A DNA stretch of 64,000 bases from Bacteroidales bacterium (GTDB lineage Bacteria; Bacteroidota; Bacteroidia; Bacteroidales; UBA932): assembly GCA_017502125.1 (NCBI GenBank), contig JAFVVN010000016.1:1-64000 (forward strand). Reading direction: 5' to 3'. Under the pieces are notes generated by a model. The model was not told the origin of the DNA. It was given only the letters and a program-made list of their open reading frames with translations, and searched no databases. The position numbers and the translations under genes are program-made. This document shows, one piece after another, positions 8,536 to 15,778 of the stretch. How positions within the stretch are numbered: position 1 is the first letter of the stretch; each line of letters begins with the position of its first letter.

Positions 8536-9666
8536 ATGATAGACAAGATACTATTATTCCCATATTGGATTACCCTGAAGATCAGGCACTTCATGTTCAA
8601 TCACGGACTCAGGAAGGTCCGCAGGGCTGACGTACCCACCATATGTGTGGGAAATGTGACTGTGGGAGGAACCGGAAAGACCCCTCACACGGAGATGCTT
8701 CTGCGTACTCTCCTGCAGGACCCTTCATGGGGACAGAAGAACATAGCCGTGCTTTCCAGAGGATATAAGAGAAAGAGCAAAGGATTCCAGCAGGTGACCG
8801 TGGACGGGACTGCTGTGGAATATGGAGACGAGCCTCTGCAGATAAAGACGAAATTCCCTGAGGTGACTGTTGCCGTGGACAAGTCCAGAATCCAGGGATG
8901 CGACTTCCTTTGCCATCCGGAAAAGCTGCACACATCCAAGAAGGCCAGGAAATGCAAGTTCAAGGATATGCCGGCTGCCGACCTGATAATTCTTGACGAT
9001 GCTTTCCAGCACAGAAAGCTCCAACCCACCGCATCCATCGTGCTCGTGAACTATGAAAGACCTGTCTTCATGGACCACCTCATTCCGCTTGGCAAGCTGC
9101 GCGACCTCCCGGAAAGAATCGCTGATGCCGATATCCTGATTGTGTCGAAATGTCCTCAGGACATGAATGCATGGCAGAAATACACTTGGGCAGAGGCACT
9201 CGGAATCGAGAAATATGACGCAACGCTCTGCCAGGGTACGCGCAAGGACGGACGCAAGCAGTCATTGTTCTTCACGACCATAGCATATGACACCCCTGAG
9301 GCGGTCTTCCCTGAAGGAGACAGAAGATACATATACACCAAAGGTCTCATCCTCTTCTCGGGCATTGCCAACGACAAGCCTCTGAGGCACTATCTGAGCA
9401 GTTCCTACAAGATACTCTACCATTTCGTCTTCCCTGACCACCACAAGTTCTCATGGGCGGACATAAAGTCCATACGCGACGAGGCGGACGACCATCCTAC
9501 CTCAGTGGTCATGACCACAGAAAAAGATTGCCAGAGAGTCCGCGACTGCAAGAAACTCCCCGGCAACCTGAAACAGCGTATGTTCTATACTCCCATCAAG
9601 ACCGTGTTCTTCTCGGATGAGGAGCATGCCACCTTCATGACTACTCTGAACGGTCTTCTGAAATGA
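8536..9666 (+). CDS. lpxK: Tetraacyldisaccharide 4'-kinase
   Basis: Phosphorylates the 4' position of the lipid A disaccharide precursor at the inner membrane. It is 376 aa, slightly longer than the E. coli enzyme. An amphipathic N-terminal segment (ILLFPYWITLKIRHFMFNH) is followed by the P-loop VGNVTVGGTGKTPHTEML, LSRGYKRKS and the conserved DDAFQHRKL block, all LpxK signatures. It is last in the regulator-dusB-lpxK transcript. Its 3' end overlaps the 3' end of the convergent DAHP synthase gene by 26 bp, so there is no room for a dedicated terminator. Confidence 0.96.
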   Translation: MIDKILLFPYWITLKIRHFMFNHGLRKVRRADVPTICVGNVTVGGTGKTPHTEMLLRTLLQDPSWGQKNIAVLSRGYKRKSKGFQQVTVDGTAVEYGDEPLQIKTKFPEVTVAVDKSRIQGCDFLCHPEKLHTSKKARKCKFKDMPAADLIILDDAFQHRKLQPTASIVLVNYERPVFMDHLIPLGKLRDLPERIADADILIVSKCPQDMNAWQKYTWAEALGIEKYDATLCQGTRKDGRKQSLFFTTIAYDTPEAVFPEGDRRYIYTKGLILFSGIANDKPLRHYLSSSYKILYHFVFPDHHKFSWADIKSIRDEADDHPTSVVMTTEKDCQRVRDCKKLPGNLKQRMFYTPIKTVFFSDEEHATFMTTLNGLLK

Positions 9667-10747
9667 TCTGATTCTGAATCTCCACCGAAGCCTCGTGGAT
9701 TGCGTTGAAGACTTCCTTGACGAAGCCTTCCGGAAGGTCATATTCCTGTCCTTTGGCCACCACCTTCGCGAGCACCTTGTCCCAGCGTGATGTCTGGAGT
9801 ATGGCGATATTGTTATTCTTCTTATATTCACCTATCTGCCTGCTGACCTTCATCCTCGCTCCAAGAGTGTAGAGAAGGTTCTCGTCAAGGATATCTATCT
9901 TCGCACGCAGCTGGTCGATGTTCTCCTTCCATTCCCTTGCATCCGAGTCTGTGTCCCTCACCTTAATCTGATTGTAGAGAAGGTCGCTGAGTTCTGCAGG
10001 GGTGAGCTGCTGCCTGGCATCACTCAGGGCGCAGGACGGGTTGCAATGCGATTCTATCATGAGTCCCTCGAATCCAAGGTCGAGAGAACGCTGGCTCAGC
10101 TCACGGATATATTCCTTGCAGCCGGCCATATGGCTCGGATCCACGAAGAAAGGAAGCTCCGGATGACGGCTCCGCAGTTCGATGGCCATCTGCCACTGAG
10201 GGTCGTTGCGGTATTTTATCTTGTCTGCGGTCGAGAATCCCCTGTGGATCACGCCGAGTTTCCTGATTCCGGCACGGTTCAGGCGCTCCAGAGCACCTAT
10301 CCAGAGATCTATATCCGGGTTCACAGGATTCTTCACCAGCACCGGTATATCCGTATCCTTCAGTGCATCGGCTATCTCCTGGACCAGGAACGGATTGGCC
10401 GTGGTACGTGCCCCCAGCCACACGAGGTCCACTCCATATTTGAGGCACTCGTAGACATGCTTCTCGCCTGCCACCTCGGTCGCTATCTTCAATCCATATT
10501 CCTTCTTGGCCCTCTGCATCCACCTGAGGCCCTCGGTTCCGATGCCTTCGAATGAACCGGGGTGTGTGCGCGGCTTCCATATTCCTGCACGATACACATT
10601 GATACCCAGCTCCTTGAGCCCCTTCGCAGTTTCCATGACCTGCTCCTCTGTCTCGGCGCTGCATGGACCGGCCACCACACTCGGTCTCGGTTCGGTGAAC
10701 ATGCCCCAGTCGTACAGAGGCACGATATCTAACTTCTTGTCTGCCAT
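9641..10747 (-). CDS. Bifunctional DAHP synthase / chorismate mutase
   Basis: Catalyses the first shikimate-pathway step (PEP + erythrose 4-phosphate) and chorismate to prephenate. Residues about 1-265 form the DAHP synthase domain (VVAGPCSAE, AGIWKPRTHPGSFEGIG, IPVLVKNPVNPD, VIHRGF, PFFVDPSHMAG, GLMIESH). Residues about 275-360 are an AroQ-type chorismate mutase (IDQLRAKIDILDENLLYTLGARMKVSRQIGEYKK). The order DAHPS-CM is the fusion known in Bacteroidota. It is the last gene of the pheA-aminotransferase-tyrA cluster and so gains from the attenuator in front of pheA. Fusing the mutase to the synthase lets prephenate or aromatic end products control the pathway's entry; that is known for the family and not visible here. 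Confidence 0.95.
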   Translation of the reverse strand: MADKKLDIVPLYDWGMFTEPRPSVVAGPCSAETEEQVMETAKGLKELGINVYRAGIWKPRTHPGSFEGIGTEGLRWMQRAKKEYGLKIATEVAGEKHVYECLKYGVDLVWLGARTTANPFLVQEIADALKDTDIPVLVKNPVNPDIDLWIGALERLNRAGIRKLGVIHRGFSTADKIKYRNDPQWQMAIELRSRHPELPFFVDPSHMAGCKEYIRELSQRSLDLGFEGLMIESHCNPSCALSDARQQLTPAELSDLLYNQIKVRDTDSDAREWKENIDQLRAKIDILDENLLYTLGARMKVSRQIGEYKKNNNIAILQTSRWDKVLAKVVAKGQEYDLPEGFVKEVFNAIHEASVEIQNQIISEDRSE

Positions 10748-10815
10748 ATATTTATAAATTTATCAATTTCAGATATCCCGATTACGTTCGACAATACAGA
10801 TGTAAAACATCTTTC

Positions 10816-11703
10816 CTATCTTATTATTCTGCGGATCTTGTTGGATTCCTCGATCAGTTCCCTTATCTCATCCTCATTTCCATCTGCTATCGCCTTCCTG
10901 AATGCCTGCATCTTCTCTATATATGTGTCGATCACATGGAGGACATTGTCGCTGTTCTGGGTCAGGATCGGGGTCCACATGTCCGGGCTGCTCTTCGCCA
11001 GACGCACAGTCGAGGAGAAACCTCCCGAGGCCAGATCGAATATGTGCTTCTCATCCTTTTCCTTTTCCAGAACCGTGAGGGCGAGGGCGAAGGAAGTCAC
11101 ATGAGAAATATGGGACACATAGGCAGTGTGAACGTCATGGTTGGAGGAGTTCATATATATAGTCCTCATATTCAGGGTTTCATACAGCCTTTCAACTGTC
11201 TTCACCGCCCTGCCGTCAGACTCCTCGGCATCGCAGATTATGCCGGCGTGTCCATCAAAAAGTCCCGGCATGGCCGCCCACGGTCCGCTGTACTCCGTTC
11301 CCGCCATCGGATGGGTCGCCACATATCTCCTGCGCTCAGGATGATATTTCACACAGCGGGCAAGCTGCTCCTTGGTCGAACACACATCGATGACCACCTT
11401 CCTATCGGAGCCCTGCCCATCCACATCCAGACCGTTCACCGTCCTAAGTTCCGCGAACCTGTCCAGCACCTGGGGCAGCATCCTCACTGCAGCTCCGACC
11501 GGAACAGCCAGCACGACGACATCTGCCTCGTCCACACATTCCTCGAAGGAGACCATTCTGTCAGCCAGCCCTATCTTTTCTGCCGCTGCCGCATTCACCG
11601 GATCCGCTTCGACACCGAGTACCTGCTTCGCAAACCCCTTGCGCCTGAGGTCTATGGCCATCGATCCGCCGATCAGTCCCAGTCCTATGATTCCTACTTT
11701 CAT
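10816..11703 (-). CDS. tyrA: Prephenate dehydrogenase
   Basis: Oxidatively decarboxylates prephenate to 4-hydroxyphenylpyruvate on the way to tyrosine. The 295-aa protein begins MKVGIIGLGLIGGSMA, a Rossmann NAD(P) site. It contains DVCSTKEQLAR, the ATHPMAGTEYSGP block with the conserved substrate-site His, and a helical C-terminal dimerisation domain (SHISHVTSFALALTVLE, ASGGFSSTVRLAKSSPDMWTPIL). I chose the ATG at 11701-11703; the longer frame would need a TTG at 11718. It has no ACT domain. It follows the aminotransferase after a gap with a strong hairpin and precedes the DAHPS-CM gene. Confidence 0.95.
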   Translation of the reverse strand: MKVGIIGLGLIGGSMAIDLRRKGFAKQVLGVEADPVNAAAAEKIGLADRMVSFEECVDEADVVVLAVPVGAAVRMLPQVLDRFAELRTVNGLDVDGQGSDRKVVIDVCSTKEQLARCVKYHPERRRYVATHPMAGTEYSGPWAAMPGLFDGHAGIICDAEESDGRAVKTVERLYETLNMRTIYMNSSNHDVHTAYVSHISHVTSFALALTVLEKEKDEKHIFDLASGGFSSTVRLAKSSPDMWTPILTQNSDNVLHVIDTYIEKMQAFRKAIADGNEDEIRELIEESNKIRRIIR

Positions 11704-11767
11704 CTTTTTTCCTATCAATCAGTAAGTTAACACCTAACTCTCTGTCCCTCAGCATCTTGAGGATTAT

Positions 11768-11791
11768 CGCCTGCGGCAAATGCCGCAGGCG
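11768..11791. repeat. Perfect 10-bp hairpin between aminotransferase and tyrA
   Basis: CGCCTGCGGC (11768-11777) and GCCGCAGGCG (11782-11791) close a 4-nt loop. A short T run follows only on the plus strand, where no gene ends. On the coding minus strand it therefore looks like an mRNA processing or stability hairpin inside the operon more than a terminator. Confidence 0.6.
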
Positions 11792-11813
11792 TTTTCCTGT
11801 TATCTATTGATTA

Positions 11814-13019
11814 TCACACTGTTGTATGTTTCAGCATATTCTCGATTTTTGCCGCAGCCTCTTCCAGGACCTCCTGATCTGCACAGAGCGATATACGAAT
11901 ATAATCCTCGCCGTTCTTTCCGAATATGAATCCCGGGGTTATGAACACTCCGGCTTCGTGGAGAATACGGTCCGAGAGCAGTTCTCCTGCAGACTTCCCG
12001 ACTTCATCCGGTCGCCATCCAACACGTCCCCAGAGGAACATGCCGGTGCTTTCGCGGTCATACTCCGCTCCCAGCAGGTCGAAGATTCTTCCGGCCAGCA
12101 CCCTGCGGCGACGATACTCGTCATTCAGCTCCGTGAACCACTCCGGTCCCTGTGCAAGAGCCTGCACAGCAGCCAGTTGAAGAGGCTTGAACATTCCCGA
12201 GTCCATCTGGCTCTTCACCTTCAGGATTTCCGAAATCACCTGTGCATCAGCAGCCACCATTCCGATTCTCCATCCGGCCATATTGTGGGCCTTGCTCAGG
12301 GAGTTAAGTTCCAGACAGCAGTCCTTGGCTCCCGGCTGGGCAAGAATAGACAGAGGCCTGTCGTTCAGGATAAAGCTGTATGGATTGTCGTTGCATATGA
12401 GGATTCCGTGTCTGCGACCGAAGTCCACCAGCCGTGCATACAGCTGCTCGGAGGCGGGAGCACCTGTCGGCATGTTCGGGTAGTTCGTCCACATTATCTT
12501 CACCCCGCTCAGGTCCATCCTCCCCAATGCCTCGAAGTCGGGCCACCAGCCTTTTTCTGCACGCAGATCATATGTAACTATCTCTGCTTCAACCAATTTA
12601 GAAGCCGAGGAATATGTCGGATAGCCGGGATCCGGGACCAGGACCTTGTCTCCCTTGTCGAGAAATGCAAGCGATATCAGCAATATGGCCTCCTTCGATC
12701 CCACGAGAGGCTGGATTTCCTTGGAAGGGTCCAGATCCACTCCGTACCAGCGCACATACCAGTCCGCAAAGGCCTGTCTGAGCTCGGGAAGTCCCACATA
12801 GCTCTGATAAGCGTGATTGCCTGTCCTGACAGCTGACTCGCAGAGCGCATCTATTGCAGGCATCGGTGGCATGCCGTCCGGAGATCCGATACCCAGATTG
12901 ATCACCGGAGACTCACCAGCTGCCATACGCTCAGCGTTCATCTGAGCAATCTCCTTCAACTTGCGGGAGAAATAGTATTCCTGGACGCTTTCGGTCCTTT
13001 TTGCCGGTCTTATAATCAT
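11814..13019 (-). CDS. PLP-dependent class I/II aminotransferase (aromatic amino acid operon)
   Basis: A 401-aa fold-type-I aminotransferase. It shows VINLGIGSPDGMPP near the N-terminus, NYPNMPTGAPAS, ICNDNPYSF (PLP-ring Asp/Tyr region) and the Schiff-base Lys in LNSLSKAHNMAGWRIGM at about residue 240. The closest families I can name are aspartate/aromatic aminotransferases and LL-diaminopimelate aminotransferase. Its place between pheA and tyrA suggests it transaminates phenylpyruvate and 4-hydroxyphenylpyruvate to Phe and Tyr; that role is inferred from context. The gap to pheA upstream contains a cluster of four stem-loops (13095-13207). Confidence 0.9.
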   Translation of the reverse strand: MIIRPAKRTESVQEYYFSRKLKEIAQMNAERMAAGESPVINLGIGSPDGMPPMPAIDALCESAVRTGNHAYQSYVGLPELRQAFADWYVRWYGVDLDPSKEIQPLVGSKEAILLISLAFLDKGDKVLVPDPGYPTYSSASKLVEAEIVTYDLRAEKGWWPDFEALGRMDLSGVKIMWTNYPNMPTGAPASEQLYARLVDFGRRHGILICNDNPYSFILNDRPLSILAQPGAKDCCLELNSLSKAHNMAGWRIGMVAADAQVISEILKVKSQMDSGMFKPLQLAAVQALAQGPEWFTELNDEYRRRRVLAGRIFDLLGAEYDRESTGMFLWGRVGWRPDEVGKSAGELLSDRILHEAGVFITPGFIFGKNGEDYIRISLCADQEVLEEAAAKIENMLKHTTV

Positions 13020-13094
13020 CGTCTTCTTTTTTATATATCGTTCCCCTTTTTACAAATAATTCAGCAAGACTTTACCTATAATTTATCATGTGAC

Positions 13095-13134
13095 ACCGAC
13101 AGGCAGAGTTTTGACTGATTTAGCGCCTGACGGT
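13095..13134. repeat. 40-bp hairpin repeat, copy 1
   Basis: Matches copy 2 at 13168-13207 in 36 of 40 positions. Its ends ACCGACAGGC and GCCTGACGGT pair with one mismatch, forming a 10-bp stem with a 20-nt loop. It lies between pheA and the aminotransferase gene. Two smaller hairpins, CAAAAC/GTTTTG (13138-13154) and CCCG/CGGG (13155-13166), fill the space up to copy 2. Confidence 0.7.
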
Positions 13135-13167
13135 GGTCAAAACCTCCTGTTTTGCCCGTTTTCGGGG

Positions 13168-13207
13168 ACCGACAGGCAGAGTTTCAGCCGATTTAGCGCC
13201 TGACGGT
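13168..13207. repeat. 40-bp hairpin repeat, copy 2
   Basis: Direct repeat of 13095-13134. The four differences all fall in the central loop, and both stem arms are identical between copies, which points to selection or recent duplication of the stem. The arrangement resembles REP/BIME-type palindromic elements. Confidence 0.7.
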
Positions 13208-13224
13208 CTATGTAACAATCTTTT

Positions 13225-14055
13225 TTATATAGCCGCCACGTACTCGCCCAATATATTAAGGTCTTCCATCAGCGGACGCACGGCCGCGAGTGCCTGCTCA
13301 TAACGGAGATAGTCGTCGAACTTTATGTCCACATAGAAAAAGTACTGCCACTCCTGCCCCGGAATAGGAAGCGACTGGATCCTTGTCAGATTCATGTCAT
13401 AGAACGACAGGATGGTCAGCACATGAGCCAGCGAACCCGGCTTGTGCGAGAGCGTGAAGCACATGGACGCCTTGTTCACCAGAGACTTGTCCACCTCCAG
13501 GGCATCATCCAGAATCAGGAAGCGGGTGAAGTTCTGCTTATATGTCTCTATGCTCGGAGCAAGGATGTCCAGGCCATACAGGTCGGCGGCAAGTTCCGAT
13601 GCCACAGCACCGACACCCATAAGCCCTTCTGCAGCCACCTCTGCAGCACTTTTTGCTGTATCCTCCGACTCCACAAGACGGATCCAAGGGCAGTTCTTGA
13701 AGAACTCACGGGTCTGGTTGATTGCCATATAGTGAGTGCGGACTTCCTTTATATCCTCTATGCTCTGGCCAGGAAGGGCCATGAGGTTCTGCTGGATACG
13801 CAGGAATACCTCTCCCTTGATCTTGCGGTCATATTTCCTGAGAAGCTCGAAGTTCGGCAGGAGTCCACCGGACACGGTGTTCTCTATGGCCATCACAGCC
13901 GCATCAGCCCTTTCTGCATCGAGACTCCTGTACAGGTCGTCGAATGCCGCACACTCGACAATCTCCGGCACAATATGCCCGTGCTCCTCATAAAAAAGTC
14001 TCGCAGCCTGCTCGTGGAAGCAGCCCTTCACACCCTGAATCGCTATTCTTTTCAT
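13225..14055 (-). CDS. pheA: Prephenate dehydratase
   Basis: Converts prephenate to phenylpyruvate. The 276-aa monofunctional enzyme has the catalytic domain (RIAIQGVKGCFHEQAA, AVMAIENTVSGGLL, HYMAINQTREFF, and NFTRFLILDD with the conserved Thr-Arg-Phe). A C-terminal ACT domain from about residue 195 (SMCFTLSHKPGSLAHVLTIL, TRIQSLPIPGQEWQYFFYVD) is the known Phe allosteric site of the family. There is no chorismate mutase part; that activity is fused to DAHP synthase three genes downstream. It is the first gene of the Phe/Tyr operon, directly behind the leader peptide and terminator described at 14066-14198. Confidence 0.96.
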   Translation of the reverse strand: MKRIAIQGVKGCFHEQAARLFYEEHGHIVPEIVECAAFDDLYRSLDAERADAAVMAIENTVSGGLLPNFELLRKYDRKIKGEVFLRIQQNLMALPGQSIEDIKEVRTHYMAINQTREFFKNCPWIRLVESEDTAKSAAEVAAEGLMGVGAVASELAADLYGLDILAPSIETYKQNFTRFLILDDALEVDKSLVNKASMCFTLSHKPGSLAHVLTILSFYDMNLTRIQSLPIPGQEWQYFFYVDIKFDDYLRYEQALAAVRPLMEDLNILGEYVAAI

Positions 14056-14065
14056 ATCAACTCAA

Positions 14066-14137
14066 TAAAAAGCTGCCCGGAAAAACCGGACAGCCCAATA
14101 TCATTCACTATATTGTTCGACATGCAACGCCCGGTCT
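14066..14137 (-). promoter_or_regulatory. Transcription attenuator before pheA
   Basis: On the minus strand, GCTGTCCGG (complement of 14086-14094), a 5-U loop and CCGGGCAGC (complement of 14072-14080) form a 9-bp stem, followed by five U at 14067-14071: an intrinsic terminator 12 nt before the pheA ATG. AGACCGGG (complement of 14130-14137), right after the leader stop codon, can pair with TCCGGTTT (complement of 14083-14090), the 5' part of the terminator, giving an antiterminator. The same AGACCGGG can instead pair with TTCGGTTT inside the leader ORF (complement of 14167-14174). These are the 1:2, 2:3 and 3:4 pairings of a classical amino-acid attenuator. Confidence 0.85.
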
Positions 14138-14138
14138 A

Positions 14139-14198
14139 TCACCTTTTCTGGAAATAGAAAAAATAAAAACCGAAGCTGCTAAATCGATAAGTTCCCAT
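14139..14198 (-). CDS. pheL: Phe/Tyr-rich leader peptide of the pheA operon
   Basis: A 19-codon ORF, MGTYRFSSFGFYFFYFQKR, too short for normal gene calling. Nine of 19 residues are aromatic (six Phe, three Tyr), and seven of these are in the eight-residue stretch from residue 9 to 16. It starts 8 nt below a TATATTTG promoter element, ends with TGA two bases before the antiterminator strand, and lies 83 bp upstream of the pheA start. Composition and position indicate a leader peptide: ribosome stalling at Phe/Tyr codons when the charged tRNAs are scarce would free the antiterminator strand. The mechanism is inferred by analogy with enterobacterial pheL; the ORF and pairings are seen directly. 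Confidence 0.8.
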   Translation of the reverse strand: MGTYRFSSFGFYFFYFQKR

Positions 14199-14206
14199 AA
14201 CGGTTA

Positions 14207-14214
14207 CAAATATA
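14207..14214 (-). promoter_or_regulatory. -7 promoter element for the pheL-pheA operon
   Basis: The minus strand reads TATATTTG, fitting TAnnTTTG. The -33 position has ATG rather than TTG, so the match is partial. Transcription would start near 14202, giving the leader ORF a very short 5' UTR. Confidence 0.55.
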
Positions 14215-14223
14215 GTAAAAAAT

Positions 14224-14787
14224 TTACACTGTCATCATTTCCTTTTCCTTAGCGGCAACGAGTTCGTCAACTTTCTTTGAGAAAGCGTCAGTCTCCTTCT
14301 GCACAAGCTGCTCGTACTCCTTCTGGAGGTCCTCAGGCATACCTTCCTTGTTTGCCTTCTTGAGCTGCTCGATGGCATCGCGACGTGCATTACGAACACT
14401 CACCTTCGCATTCTCACCAGCACCCTTCGCCTTCTTGAGGAGCTCCTTACGACGCTCTTCTGTGAGAGGAGGTACGGTGCAACGGATGCTCTCGCCGTTG
14501 TTTGACGGAGTGAGACCGATGTTTGCATCGAGGATCGCCTTCTCGATGACAGGAATCATCTTTTTCTCCCATGGCTGAAGCAGGAGGGTCTTTGCATCAG
14601 GAGTTGTAACGGAAGCTACCTGAGGAACAGGAGTGGGACTTCCGTAATAGTCCACCATCACATTGTTGAACACCAATGGATTAGCCTTGCCGGCACGATA
14701 TGTCTTGAGTTCCTCGTCGAGGTGGGTGACAGCGTGCGACATCTTGTCCTTCGCTGCTGCCAGAATTTCTTTAGCCTTTGTAATCAT
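14224..14787 (-). CDS. frr: Ribosome recycling factor
   Basis: Splits post-termination ribosomes together with EF-G. The protein is 187 aa, the normal length. It shows the hinge-flanking blocks LDEELKTYRAGKANPLVFNNVMVDYYGSPTPVPQVA, WEKKMIPVIEKAI, GLTPSNNGESIR, PPLTEERRKEL and VRNARRDA. It follows pyrH on the same strand, the common pyrH-frr pairing, but the 147-bp gap between them contains a large inverted repeat (14833-14923). Confidence 0.98.
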   Translation of the reverse strand: MITKAKEILAAAKDKMSHAVTHLDEELKTYRAGKANPLVFNNVMVDYYGSPTPVPQVASVTTPDAKTLLLQPWEKKMIPVIEKAILDANIGLTPSNNGESIRCTVPPLTEERRKELLKKAKGAGENAKVSVRNARRDAIEQLKKANKEGMPEDLQKEYEQLVQKETDAFSKKVDELVAAKEKEMMTV

Positions 14788-14832
14788 AGTATATTTACGT
14801 TTTTAACATTTTCTGCTCTGTTCTTTTCGGGT

Positions 14833-14923
14833 GGTGGTTTTGAAAACCGTGGCCGCCCGTGGCCTCGTGAACGATCGGGGCCCGCTCCAAAGGAGTGGGA
14901 GGGATTTAGTTTTCAAAACCACC
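14833..14923. repeat. 15-bp perfect inverted repeat between pyrH and frr
   Basis: GGTGGTTTTGAAAAC (14833-14847) and GTTTTCAAAACCACC (14909-14923) are exact reverse complements separated by 61 bp. Each arm also contains a near-palindrome of its own (GGTTTT-N-AAAACC). Inside, CCCGCTCC (14881-14888) and GGAGTGGG (14892-14899) form an 8-bp stem with a 3-nt loop. The rest of the 147-bp gap shows no other feature. Confidence 0.75.
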
Positions 14924-14934
14924 TCCCGGAAAGA

Positions 14935-15645
14935 CTATACATGAACCAATGTTCCGACCTTCTCGCCCTTGACCAGTTTGGTGAGATTGCCCTTCTGGTT
15001 CATATCGAACACGATGATAGGCATATTACCCTCACGGCAAAGCGCAAAGGCAGTCTGGTCCATGACCTTCAGTCTGTCTTCGATAGCCTTGTCGAAGCTC
15101 AGCTCCTCATATTTTACAGCCGACGGGTCCTTCTCCGGATCGGCAGTATATACGCCGTCCACACGTGTACCCTTCAGAAGAGCGTCAGCTCCGATTTCGA
15201 GAGCACGGAGGGCCGCACCTGAGTCTGTTGTGAAATATGGGTTGCCTGTGCCTCCTGCTATAAGTGCAACGCCACCTTTCTCCATGACAGCCACAGCGTC
15301 ATCCCTCATGTAATAACGCGCTACAGGCATCATCGGAGTGGCAGTGAAGACCTCGGCCTCGACACCTGCGGAACGGATGGCCATGGCCAGTCCGAGGGAG
15401 TTGATCACGGTCGCAAGCATACCCATCTTGTCTCCGTTCACCCTGTCGAATCCCTTTCCAACGCCCTGAAGACCACGGAAAATATTTCCTCCACCGATGA
15501 CGATAGCCACCTGAAGTCCGTTCTTCACAGCAGCTGCGACTTCCTCCGCATATGCAGCAAGCCAGTTCTCATCTATGCCTTTTCCTGCAGGGCCTCCAAG
15601 GCTCTCTCCGCTCAATTTGAGCAAGACTCTTTTATATGTTCCCAT
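14935..15645 (-). CDS. pyrH: UMP kinase
   Basis: Phosphorylates UMP to UDP in pyrimidine nucleotide synthesis. The 236-aa bacterial hexameric-type enzyme starts MGTYKRVLLKLSGESLGG. It contains IVIGGGNIFRG, the GTGNPYFTTDSGAALRALEIGADALLKGTRVDGVY block and a C-terminal MPIIVFDM. I chose the ATG at 15643-15645: the frame stays open 27 codons further, but a good promoter (15676-15706) lies inside that stretch, so the longer version would not be transcribed whole. frr follows downstream. Confidence 0.97.
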   Translation of the reverse strand: MGTYKRVLLKLSGESLGGPAGKGIDENWLAAYAEEVAAAVKNGLQVAIVIGGGNIFRGLQGVGKGFDRVNGDKMGMLATVINSLGLAMAIRSAGVEAEVFTATPMMPVARYYMRDDAVAVMEKGGVALIAGGTGNPYFTTDSGAALRALEIGADALLKGTRVDGVYTADPEKDPSAVKYEELSFDKAIEDRLKVMDQTAFALCREGNMPIIVFDMNQKGNLTKLVKGEKVGTLVHV

Positions 15646-15675
15646 ATCTTTGAATATTTCATGTTTTCCAACAAA

Positions 15676-15706
15676 CAAAAGTATCGAATTATTATGAAAC
15701 TTCCAA
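15676..15706 (-). promoter_or_regulatory. Promoter of pyrH
   Basis: Minus strand: TTG (complement of 15704-15706), 20 nt, TACTTTTG (complement of 15676-15683). It lies close beside the divergent -7 element of the cytochrome b gene at 15716-15723. Confidence 0.7.
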
Positions 15707-15715
15707 GAAAGAATA

Positions 15716-15723
15716 TATCTTTG
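15716..15723 (+). promoter_or_regulatory. -7 promoter element of the cytochrome b gene
   Basis: TATCTTTG matches TAnnTTTG, 56 bp before the ATG. The upstream TTG is not clear. The element is divergent from, and nearly overlaps, the pyrH promoter. Confidence 0.5.
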
Positions 15724-15778
15724 CATGTTAGATGAGCATATTCTAATCGGATATTAACTATAAAAGATTATAACAATT

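Noticed and set aside
9641..9666. Possible frameshift or misannotated end where lpxK and the DAHP synthase gene overlap
   Set aside because: Both proteins have complete, family-typical C-termini. A 26-bp convergent overlap is compatible with two intact genes.
11826..12836. Long plus-strand open frame (336 codons) opposite the aminotransferase gene
   Set aside because: It is fully antisense to a well-conserved gene. The translation is His/Arg/Ser-rich without any domain, as expected for a shadow frame.
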